Shown here: positions 1-5,443 of the stretch, piece by piece
Numbering within the stretch: position 1 is the stretch's first letter
Layout of the letters: the number at the start of each line of letters is the position of its first letter
Source: Frankiales bacterium
Lineage (GTDB): Bacteria; Actinomycetota; Actinomycetes; Mycobacteriales; SCTD01
DNA length: 6,175 bases
Direction of reading: 5' to 3'
Assembly: GCA_004299215.1 (NCBI GenBank)
Contig: SCTD01000313.1
Span: forward strand, 1-6,175
Notes under the pieces: model-generated
What the model was told of the DNA's origin: nothing
What the model saw: the letters and a program-made list of their open reading frames with translations, nothing else
The model's database searches: none
Translations under genes and position numbers: made by a program

Positions 1-1
1 G

Positions 2-1837
2 GCGCCCGCGGCGCCCCGTACCCGCCGCCGTGCCACCAGTGGTGGCCTGGCCGCGATGGTCCTGCCCGAGCTGCAGGCGATGGCCGGCGAGCTCGGCATC
101 AGCGGCGTCGGCCGGATGCGCAAGGGCCAGCTCATCGAGGCCATCCAGGCCAAGCAGACCCGTGCCGGCGCGGGTGGCGTCGCCCCCGCCGAGGCTCCGG
201 CCGCCAACGCCGAGCCGGCCGCTGCCCCGCCGACCATCGAGCCGCCCGCCGCCGAGCGACCTGCGGCGCCGACCGACTCCGCGGAGTCGCAGGACGGTGA
301 CGGCGAGCAGGGTGAGCAGAGCGAGCGGATCGACCGCGGCCGCGAGCGCTTCCTCGAGCGCGAGGCGCGCCGCCAGGAGCGGCTGGCAGCCGCGGCGGCG
401 GCCGGCGAGCCGGCTCCGAGCGAGCAGCGCGACGGCCAGCGTGAGGGCGGCCAGCGTGAGCGGGGTCCCCGCAACGACCGCCAGGGCGGTCAGGGCGAGC
501 GCCCCGCCGGCGACCGCCAGGGGCGCCAGGTCGCCGACGACCGTCCCGGGCAGGACCGGCAGGGTCCGGCCGGCGCACCCCGCGGCGAGGACGACGAGCT
601 CGGCGGCAACCGTCGCGGCCGCTTCCGCGAGCGCGGCCGCGGTCGCAACCGCAACCGCGACCGCTTCGGCAACGAGCCGGAGCCGGTGCTCAGCGAGGAC
701 GACGTCCTCATCCCGGTCGGCGGCATCCTCGACATCCTCGACAACTACGGCTTCGTCCGCACCACGGGCTACCTCACCGGTCCGAACGACGTCTACGTGT
801 CGCTGCAGCAGGTGCGGAAGTACGGCCTGCGTCGCGGTGACGCCGTGACGGGTGCCGTACGTCAGCAGCGCGAGGGCGAGCGTCGCGACAAGTACAACGC
901 GCTGGTCCGCCTCGACTCCGTCAACGGCATGGACCCGGAGGAGGCGCGCAAGCGGCCCGACTTCACCAAGCTGACACCGCTCTACCCGCAGGACCGCCTG
1001 CGGCTGGAGACCGAGCCGAACCTGCTCACCACCCGCGTCATCGACCTGGTGATGCCGGTCGGCAAGGGCCAGCGCGCGCTGATCGTCAGCCCGCCCAAGG
1101 CCGGCAAGACGATGGTGATGCAGGCGATCGCGAACGCCATCACCACCAACAACCCCGAGTGCCACCTCATGGTCGTCCTGGTCGACGAGCGGCCCGAGGA
1201 GGTGACCGACATGCAGCGGTCGGTGAAGGGCGAGGTCATCGCCTCGACCTTCGACCGCCCGCCGCAGGACCACATCACCGTCGCCGAGCTGTCGATCGAG
1301 CGGGCCAAGCGACTGGTCGAGCTCGGTCACGACGTGGTGGTGCTGCTCGACTCGATCACCCGGCTCGGCCGCGCCTACAACCTCGGAGCGCCGGCCTCGG
1401 GTCGGATCCTCACCGGCGGCGTCGACTCGGCGGCGCTCTACCCGCCGAAGCGGTTCCTCGGTGCGGCCCGCAACATCGAGAACGGTGGCTCGCTCACCAT
1501 CTTCGCGACCGCGCTGGTCGAGACCGGGTCCGCGATGGACACGGTGATCTTCGAGGAGTTCAAGGGCACCGGCAACGCCGAGCTCAAGCTCGACCGCCGG
1601 CTCGCGGACAAGCGGATCTTCCCCGCGATCGACGTGGATGCCTCCGGCACCCGCAAGGAGGAGCTCCTGCTCGCGCCGGAGGAGCTGCGCATCGTGCTGC
1701 AGCTGCGCCGGGTGCTGCACGCGCTCGACACCACGGCGTCGCTGGAGCTGCTGCTCGACAAGATGAAGAAGACGCGCACCAACGTCGAGTTCCTCATGCA
1801 GATCGCCAAGACGACGGTCAACGAGAACGAGAAGTAG
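2..1837 (+). CDS. rho: Transcription termination factor Rho (5' partial)
   Basis: Rho is a hexameric RNA-dependent ATPase that loads on nascent transcripts in the cytoplasm and releases RNA polymerase. The frame is open to the left edge and reads naturally upstream of the ATG at 56 (basic stretch, then SGGLAAMVLPEL), so the true start lies outside the window. Residues are counted from the codon at position 2. A SAP-like Rho_N domain covers about 16-50. A disordered insertion rich in Arg, Gly, Asp, Gln and Glu covers about 52-220. The cold-shock-like RNA-binding domain covers about 228-305 (GILDILDNYGFVR). Walker A is PPKAGKT at 364-370, Walker B lies in DVVVLLDSITRLGRAYN at 444-460, and the Q-loop LTGGVDSAAL begins at 470. 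The gene ends with TAG. The visible 611 residues resemble the length of insertion-bearing actinobacterial Rho proteins, so little is missing. It converges with the operon to its right. The assignment is essentially certain from the motifs. Confidence 0.98.
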   Translation, partial: APAAPRTRRRATSGGLAAMVLPELQAMAGELGISGVGRMRKGQLIEAIQAKQTRAGAGGVAPAEAPAANAEPAAAPPTIEPPAAERPAAPTDSAESQDGDGEQGEQSERIDRGRERFLEREARRQERLAAAAAAGEPAPSEQRDGQREGGQRERGPRNDRQGGQGERPAGDRQGRQVADDRPGQDRQGPAGAPRGEDDELGGNRRGRFRERGRGRNRNRDRFGNEPEPVLSEDDVLIPVGGILDILDNYGFVRTTGYLTGPNDVYVSLQQVRKYGLRRGDAVTGAVRQQREGERRDKYNALVRLDSVNGMDPEEARKRPDFTKLTPLYPQDRLRLETEPNLLTTRVIDLVMPVGKGQRALIVSPPKAGKTMVMQAIANAITTNNPECHLMVVLVDERPEEVTDMQRSVKGEVIASTFDRPPQDHITVAELSIERAKRLVELGHDVVVLLDSITRLGRAYNLGAPASGRILTGGVDSAALYPPKRFLGAARNIENGGSLTIFATALVETGSAMDTVIFEEFKGTGNAELKLDRRLADKRIFPAIDVDASGTRKEELLLAPEELRIVLQLRRVLHALDTTASLELLLDKMKKTRTNVEFLMQIAKTTVNENEK

Positions 1838-1862
1838 CCCCGCCTCGCGCTCGCCTGAACAG

Positions 1863-1917
1863 CAGAAGGATCCCCGCGCTCAGCACTCGGTCCGGACCGC
1901 GAGCGGGGATCCTTCTG
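1863..1917. terminator. Bidirectional hairpin between convergent genes
   Basis: A perfect 15-bp inverted repeat (CAGAAGGATCCCCGC at 1863-1877, complement at 1903-1917) begins 25 nt after the rho stop. Its 25-nt loop contains a second perfect palindrome, CGGTCCGGACCG (1888-1899). It sits between the 3' ends of rho (plus) and the LPFTG gene (minus), where a shared terminator is expected. No T-tract follows on either strand, which is common for actinobacterial terminators, so termination is inferred from structure and position. Confidence 0.75.
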
Positions 1918-1947
1918 GGATCGTGGGCGGGAAGCCGAGCTGCGCCC

Positions 1948-2895
1948 TCACGCCAGTCGTCGCCGCTGGCGTGCGGCGCGCACGAGGACGTGTCCGGCGA
2001 AGACGAGCAGAGCTCCCCAGCCGATCAGCAGCAGCGGCTGCCCTCCCGTGAACGGCAGTGCCCGCGGTTGCTGAGCGATGACGGCGATCGGGGGTGCCGA
2101 GGACGACGGCTCTGCGCTCGGTGCAGCAGTGGAGGCCTCGGCCGCCTGCTCGTCGGTGCCCGCGATCGGTGAGGCGCTGGCTGACGCAGTGTCGGATGTC
2201 GGAGTGGCGGCCGGCGTGGTCGTCGCGGTCGGCGTCGGACTGGAGCTCGGCGACGGACTGGTCGACGCCTGTCCCCGGACGTCGGTCGGCGGAACGGACA
2301 GACCCCCGAGGACGGCGTCCTGGAGTCCGATCCGCAGGGCGAACCGTACGAGATCCGACTGCACCAGGTTGTCCGCCTCGATCGGCAGGTGCAGCGCGAG
2401 GACGAGGCAGGCGTCGCCCGCCGCCAGCGCGGCGGGCGGCACGAAGGGAACCCCGCTCGCCAGCTGCATCGACGTGCCCGCGGCCGGGATCGGTGCGGTC
2501 GCGCAGCCGGCGACATCACTGGACCAACCGGCATTCACGAGGAGCTGGTCCGACAGCTCGCCCTGGTCGCTGCCCGCGCCGCACGTGACGTCGCCCGCGT
2601 TCTGCTCCGGGCGGTTGCAGCCGCGCTCGAGGTCCTCGACGTCGGCGACGGCAGCCGCGAAGGTCCCACCCGACCAGCTGCTGCCGCGTCGTACGACGAA
2701 GCGCGCGTGGGTTCCCACACCCGGGTAGAGGCGGTCGACCTGCAGGGGCAGCACGGCCGCGGACGGACCGCCGACCACCACCGTCTGCACCGTGCCCGGG
2801 TCGAGCGCGCCGGCGGGAGGGGCGGTCGCCGTCATGAGAAGCGCACCGCTGCTGGCCAGTACCGCTGCGGCTGCGAGCGCGATGCGCGGCGTCAC
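1948..2895 (-). CDS. LPFTG cell-wall-anchored protein with TasA/camelysin-like domain
   Basis: This is a predicted surface protein of 315 residues with a GTG start. That start overlaps the upstream stop as GTGA and has GAGGTG 5 nt upstream. A conventional signal peptide covers about 1-30 (ends PPAGALDP). A globular domain covers about 35-200. A Ser/Thr/Pro/Ala-rich stalk covers about 208-275. The C-terminus has a classic sortase signal: LPFTG at 280-284, a hydrophobic segment at about 287-306, and an Arg-rich tail. The globular domain resembles the first gene of the operon, for example LPIEADNLVQSDLVRFALR here against LPVTADNAVQGDEVTFDLR there. Its cysteines 93, 105, 131 and 163 align with 100, 112, 144 and 198 of that protein. 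It lacks the AAWSDF motif, so it probably uses the general signal peptidase. It is the last gene of the operon. I infer a wall-bound base or receptor for the secreted paralogue. The anchoring call is strong and the role is speculative. Confidence 0.85.
   Translation of the reverse strand: MTPRIALAAAAVLASSGALLMTATAPPAGALDPGTVQTVVVGGPSAAVLPLQVDRLYPGVGTHARFVVRRGSSWSGGTFAAAVADVEDLERGCNRPEQNAGDVTCGAGSDQGELSDQLLVNAGWSSDVAGCATAPIPAAGTSMQLASGVPFVPPAALAAGDACLVLALHLPIEADNLVQSDLVRFALRIGLQDAVLGGLSVPPTDVRGQASTSPSPSSSPTPTATTTPAATPTSDTASASASPIAGTDEQAAEASTAAPSAEPSSSAPPIAVIAQQPRALPFTGGQPLLLIGWGALLVFAGHVLVRAARQRRRLA
1949..1973. other. Small hairpin overlapping the end of the LPFTG gene
   Basis: CACGCCAG (1949-1956) and CTGGCGTG (1966-1973) form a perfect 8-bp stem with a 9-nt loop. 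It overlaps the stop codon and last codons of the wall-anchored protein gene. On the minus strand it would form just before the larger hairpin at 1863-1917 and could assist termination or protect the mRNA 3' end. No T-tract follows. It may be a chance product of GC-rich Arg codons. Confidence 0.35.
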
Positions 2896-3641
2896 GGCTG
2901 CACCTCAAGCACAGGCTCGGCCACCGGCGCCTCTGCGACGGTGAGCCCGTCGGACTCGGGTCCGGACGGCGGGACCTCCGGAGGATCCTCCACGAAGGCC
3001 CCGCCGACCGGGGTCTCGACCGGCGCGAGCGCGGGCGTGGGCGCGGCGGGCGGCGCCGCCTCGACGACCGAGAGGCTCACCGACGTAGGGGGGCTCGTCG
3101 TCGGTGTCGTGGCGAGCCGGAGGGGTGCAGGCGGTCCGACGTCGCCTGCCTCGCACTCCTGCAGGAGGTCGACGCCGTTGCCTCCGACGCACGTGTCGAC
3201 CCCAGGGCCGCCGTCCAGGAAGTCCTTGCCGTTGTTGCCCTCGAGCAGGTCGTCGTTGTCGCCGCCGATGAGGATGTCCTTGGCGTTGCCGCCGTAGAGC
3301 CGGTCGTTGCCCAACCCGCCCACCAGGCAGTCCCCGCTGTTGCCGCCTCGGATGACGTCGTCCCCGCCCAGACCCATGATGATCTGGCTCTGGTTGCCGC
3401 CGAGCAGCACGTCGTTGCCGGCGGTGCCGTAGACCACGCCGCCCTTGTACATGGCAAGGGGTCCGCAGGCTGTCGGCGGATCGGGCGCCCAGACGGCAGC
3501 ACCGACCCGGTTGTCGGCGATCACTGCGAAGTCCGACCAGGCCGCGTAGGTGGTGCCGCTCGGCAGGGTGGCGAGCCACGTGCCCGCCAGCAGGACAGCG
3601 CCGGCAGCGAGCGCCGGCAGCCGGCGATCAGGCCGCGACAT
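2892..3641 (-). CDS. Secreted RTX-repeat (calcium-binding) protein with SipW-type signal
   Basis: This is a predicted exported protein of 249 residues. The ATG at 3641 was chosen because GAGGTG lies 4 nt upstream and a normal signal peptide follows. A longer in-frame start at 3782 would place about 47 non-signal-like residues in front, inside the peptidase gene. The signal peptide (about 1-33) ends TTYAAWSDFAV, almost the same cleavage region as in the TasA-like protein, so the neighbouring SipW-type peptidase is its likely processor. Residues 72-161 are ten tandem nonapeptides of RTX type (GGxGxDxUx). Nine have Asp at position 6, and the second (GGNQSQIIM) is degenerate. Such repeats fold as a calcium-filled parallel beta-roll. 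A Pro/Ala/Val-rich low-complexity tail (about 170-249) follows, without LPXTG or membrane segment. Cysteines lie at 59, 104, 151 and 163. It overlaps the peptidase gene by 14 nt and the next gene by 4 nt. Calcium binding follows from the repeats; the biological role is unknown. Confidence 0.88.
   Translation of the reverse strand: MSRPDRRLPALAAGAVLLAGTWLATLPSGTTYAAWSDFAVIADNRVGAAVWAPDPPTACGPLAMYKGGVVYGTAGNDVLLGGNQSQIIMGLGGDDVIRGGNSGDCLVGGLGNDRLYGGNAKDILIGGDNDDLLEGNNGKDFLDGGPGVDTCVGGNGVDLLQECEAGDVGPPAPLRLATTPTTSPPTSVSLSVVEAAPPAAPTPALAPVETPVGGAFVEDPPEVPPSGPESDGLTVAEAPVAEPVLEVQP
2901..2906 (-). promoter_or_regulatory. Ribosome binding site of the LPFTG gene
   Basis: GAGGTG on the minus strand lies 5 nt before the GTG at 2895, inside the last codons of the RTX gene. 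It supports the GTG start and the 4-nt overlap, and hence translational coupling. Confidence 0.6.
3159..3428 (-). repeat. Ten tandem 27-bp RTX nonapeptide units
   Basis: This is the DNA encoding residues 72-161 of the RTX protein. Ten contiguous 27-bp units each encode a GGxGxDxUx-type nonapeptide. The units are diverged at DNA level but in strict register with no indels, which suggests selection on the beta-roll rather than recent slippage. Confidence 0.85.
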
Positions 3642-4470
3642 CGCGCACCTCGTCGCTCGCGCTGACGATCGACATGCTGGGGCAGGTAGGAACGCTGACG
3701 GGAGCTGAGCGCTGCAGGCTGAGCGGGGCGAACGGCTGGAGGAGGGTTTCCAGCTCGTCCAGCTGCCCGGGCTCCCGCACAAGTGCCAGCGTGAACGTCC
3801 CGATTCCTTCGTCGACCATGTCCATGCGCAGCAGCCGGCCGACGAGCGCAGGTGTCAGCCCGTCGAACTCCGCAATCTGCAGCGTGACGACGAGCATCTG
3901 CAGCTCGTGCGAGTCGACTGGTTGCGCCCCCTGCCCAGCGGACGTCTCCGCGGAAGCATCGGCACGCCGCTCACGGACCAGCGAGACGACCTGCAGCAGC
4001 GCGTAACCGATCAGGCCGAGGACCAGGAGCATCAGGCCGGCGCCGCCGGTGCTGATCGCGTTCTTCACGGTGCCGAGGTAGGGAACGGAGAAGAGCACCT
4101 TCCCGCGCACTGACGTCACGGGAATCGGGTCGACGTCCGCGCCGCGGTTCGCATCGCCCTTGGTGGTCAGCGTGACGGGGTTGGTGTCCTCGTGGATCTC
4201 GACGATGCGGTGCGTGATGTAGGCAGCCGCACCGGGCTTCGTCTGGTAGGTGATGACGTCGCCGACGCGGAGAGTCCCCGGGTCCACCGGACGGACGAGG
4301 ACGACGGATCCCACGGCGATCTCCGGCGTCATGCTGCCTGTGAGGACCGTGAGGGCCGCCCCGCCGACCGCCCGGGGAACCACGGTGAGCACGGCGAGGG
4401 CCCCGACGATGACCGCGAGGAGCAGGCTCAGCACCACCTTGCCGGCGATGGAGGTCAGCTTCGCAGTCAT
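3628..4470 (-). CDS. sipW: SipW-type (S26B) signal peptidase I with C-terminal extension
   Basis: This is a predicted membrane serine protease that removes signal peptides from TasA/camelysin-type exported proteins. It has 280 residues from the ATG at 4470, which has GAGG 7 nt upstream. A start at 4530 would overlap the preceding gene and add a polar N-terminus. The first membrane segment is at about 12-33. The catalytic Ser is in TGSMTPEI (Ser46). His87 in YITHRIVEI replaces the Lys general base of ordinary bacterial enzymes, which is the mark of the ER/SipW subfamily. The conserved GDAN...D region follows at 105-112, then a second membrane segment at about 143-165. An additional stretch of about 110 residues (170-280) follows, containing a structured-looking segment (about 189-250). 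SipW proteins usually end soon after the second membrane segment, so this tail is unusual. The gene sits 25 nt after the TasA-like gene and overlaps the RTX gene, and both encode AAWSDF signal peptides, its likely substrates. Confidence 0.93.
   Translation of the reverse strand: MTAKLTSIAGKVVLSLLLAVIVGALAVLTVVPRAVGGAALTVLTGSMTPEIAVGSVVLVRPVDPGTLRVGDVITYQTKPGAAAYITHRIVEIHEDTNPVTLTTKGDANRGADVDPIPVTSVRGKVLFSVPYLGTVKNAISTGGAGLMLLVLGLIGYALLQVVSLVRERRADASAETSAGQGAQPVDSHELQMLVVTLQIAEFDGLTPALVGRLLRMDMVDEGIGTFTLALVREPGQLDELETLLQPFAPLSLQRSAPVSVPTCPSMSIVSASDEVRDVAA
3646..3651 (-). promoter_or_regulatory. Ribosome binding site of the RTX gene
   Basis: GAGGTG on the minus strand lies 4 nt before the ATG at 3641, within the end of the signal peptidase gene. 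It decides the start in favour of 3641 over the longer reading frame. Confidence 0.6.
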
Positions 4471-4477
4471 GTCGGGG

Positions 4478-4481
4478 CCTC
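4478..4481 (-). promoter_or_regulatory. Ribosome binding site of the sipW-type gene
   Basis: GAGG on the minus strand, 7 nt before the ATG at 4470, lies in the 25-nt gap after the TasA-like gene. It supports the shorter start. Confidence 0.5.
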
Positions 4482-4495
4482 GTCGAGTGAAGGAT

Positions 4496-5188
4496 CTAGA
4501 CGATCTGGTCCAGGAGGAACCGGAGGTCAAACGTCACTTCGTCCCCCTGAACGGCGTTGTCCGCAGTGACGGGAAGGGTGATGGCCATCGCCACGCACAC
4601 GCCCTCGCCCGCGTTGAGAACCGTGCCGGCGGGGGTTCCGTTCTTGAGCAGGTCAAGGGGCGTGACCGCTGAAGCATCGCGGAGCGCCTTGATCGACACG
4701 GCTCCGCTGAAGCCGTTGGCGGACAGGGCGTTGCCGCGGGGGTACAGCGTGGAGTTGCACGGCGTGGCGACGGACGAGATGCTCGGGATGGGGTCGCTCA
4801 CGTTCATGGTCACGATCGCCTGGTCGTCGAACTCACCCTCTGTCACGGTCGCGCAGTCGGCGTCGAGAACCGCCTCGGACAGGCTGGCGCAGAGGTTCTC
4901 CTCACTCAGGAGATTCTCGAGCGTCAGCTTGAGGCTCGCCGTCGGCACCGCTGTGCCGGTTCGACTGGCAACGACCGACTCGAACTCGGAACTGCCTCCG
5001 GGGTGCATGGTGAGCTTGTCGAAGCGAGCTGTTCCGGAGTCGTTGACGGCGAGCGACAGGATGTCGGCTCCGACGTTGTTGTCTTCGTTGACCGCGAAGT
5101 CCGACCACGCCGCGAACGTCGTGCCGCCGGCGGCCACGGCGACGGCAGCAGTGCCTGCGAGACACGCCTTGATGAGCTTGCTGTTCAT
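4496..5188 (-). CDS. TasA/camelysin-like exported protein (SipW-dependent)
   Basis: This is the first gene of the operon, 230 residues with an ATG start and a GGGGG Shine-Dalgarno-like run 4 nt upstream. The signal peptide has a basic start (MNSKLIK), a hydrophobic core at about 8-22 and a SipW-type cleavage region, TTFAAWSDFAV, at 23-33. The mature part has the features of the TasA/camelysin family: hydrophobic-polar beta-strand alternation, a KLTMHPGGSSEF turn after the first strands, and a closing strand LPVTADNAVQGDEVTFDLRF. Members of this family form extracellular amyloid-like or fibrous matrix in Bacillus, or are surface proteins. Cysteines 100, 112, 144 and 198 of the mature part are all matched in the LPFTG protein, suggesting two disulfides in a shared fold. 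There is no membrane anchor or sortase motif, so it should be released or assembled outside the cell. The family call rests on the signal motif, domain pattern and the adjacent peptidase; fibre formation is inferred. Confidence 0.85.
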   Translation of the reverse strand: MNSKLIKACLAGTAAVAVAAGGTTFAAWSDFAVNEDNNVGADILSLAVNDSGTARFDKLTMHPGGSSEFESVVASRTGTAVPTASLKLTLENLLSEENLCASLSEAVLDADCATVTEGEFDDQAIVTMNVSDPIPSISSVATPCNSTLYPRGNALSANGFSGAVSIKALRDASAVTPLDLLKNGTPAGTVLNAGEGVCVAMAITLPVTADNAVQGDEVTFDLRFLLDQIV

Positions 5189-5191
5189 TCT

Positions 5192-5197
5192 TCCCCC
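5192..5197 (-). promoter_or_regulatory. Ribosome binding site of the TasA-like gene
   Basis: GGGGGA on the minus strand, with the G run ending 4 nt before the ATG at 5188, can pair with the anti-SD if one G-U pair is allowed. It is the only SD-like element at this start. Confidence 0.45.
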
Positions 5198-5206
5198 AAG
5201 GGATCT

Positions 5207-5221
5207 GCCGCACGGAGCGGC
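5207..5221. other. Leader hairpin proximal to the TasA-like gene
   Basis: GCCGC (5207-5211) and GCGGC (5217-5221) form a perfect 5-bp stem with a 5-nt loop. It lies 18 nt upstream of the operon's first start codon, just before the ribosome binding site. It could affect translation initiation or be incidental. Confidence 0.4.
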
Positions 5222-5234
5222 GTGATTGGTGTGG

Positions 5235-5262
5235 GGCGAGGCCCCTCAGGGGCGTGCTCGCC
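5235..5262. other. Strong bulged hairpin in the probable operon leader
   Basis: GGCGAG-GCCCC (5235-5245) pairs with GGGGC (5249-5253) and CTCGCC (5257-5262) around a 3-nt TCA loop, with GTG (5254-5256) bulged on one side. This gives 11 G/C-rich pairs. It lies 46 nt upstream of the TasA-like start. If the operon promoter is upstream of it, the hairpin is in the 5' UTR and could stabilise the mRNA or act as a pause or attenuation element. No T-tract follows on the minus strand. Confidence 0.5.
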
Positions 5263-5443
5263 GACGCCACGAAACGTGCTGCAGTCGCGGGGCGACGACA
5301 TCGTCAGAATCGATGAACTGCGGCTGAGGTCGCCGGGGCTGTGGTCCGTTGCTCAGCCGATCGGACAGACCTCGTAGTCAATCCGTGCCATTCCGGGAGG
5401 CCAGGCCTTCCTAAGCCGACAGACCGGACGCAGACTCCCCCGC

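Larger units (their letters stand above)
5189..5443. promoter_or_regulatory. Divergent intergenic region (promoters for operon and membrane gene)
   Basis: This 255-bp region separates divergently transcribed genes and must hold their promoters. The part near the operon has the two hairpins described separately. A minus-strand TTGACT at 5376-5381 resembles a -35 box, but no convincing TANNNT follows at 15-18 nt. Other elements are a CCGATCGG palindrome at 5357-5364 and a short direct repeat GACAGACC (5364-5371 and 5418-5425) that might be an operator pair. No tRNA or small gene is evident. Exact promoters cannot be fixed by eye. Confidence 0.5.

Noticed and set aside
30..848. Long plus-strand frame overlapping rho in another register
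   Set aside because: The translation is Ser/Arg/Ala/Thr-rich without domains and lies wholly under the clear Rho frame; it is a typical high-GC shadow.
2078..3297. Long plus-strand frames opposite the LPFTG and RTX genes
   Set aside because: They are antisense to well-supported genes, have no recognisable domains or ribosome binding sites, and arise from the scarcity of stops in GC-rich DNA.
3159..3428. CRISPR-like array
   Set aside because: The 27-bp periodicity has no spacers and is fully explained by in-frame RTX nonapeptides.
3642..3782. Longer start for the RTX gene
   Set aside because: It would add 47 residues rich in Ser, Pro and Arg before a complete signal peptide and lies inside the peptidase gene; the ATG at 3641 has a good GAGGTG site.
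4471..4530. Longer start for the signal peptidase
   Set aside because: It would overlap the end of the TasA-like gene and put a polar stretch before the membrane anchor; the ATG at 4470 has GAGG upstream.
4557..5225. Plus-strand frame of 222 codons opposite the TasA-like gene
   Set aside because: The minus-strand protein has a signal peptide, family motifs and a fitting operon position; the antisense product has none.
5376..5381. Minus-strand TTGACT as a -35 box of the operon
   Set aside because: No TANNNT-like -10 hexamer is found at 15-18 nt, so it is noted only as a weak candidate.
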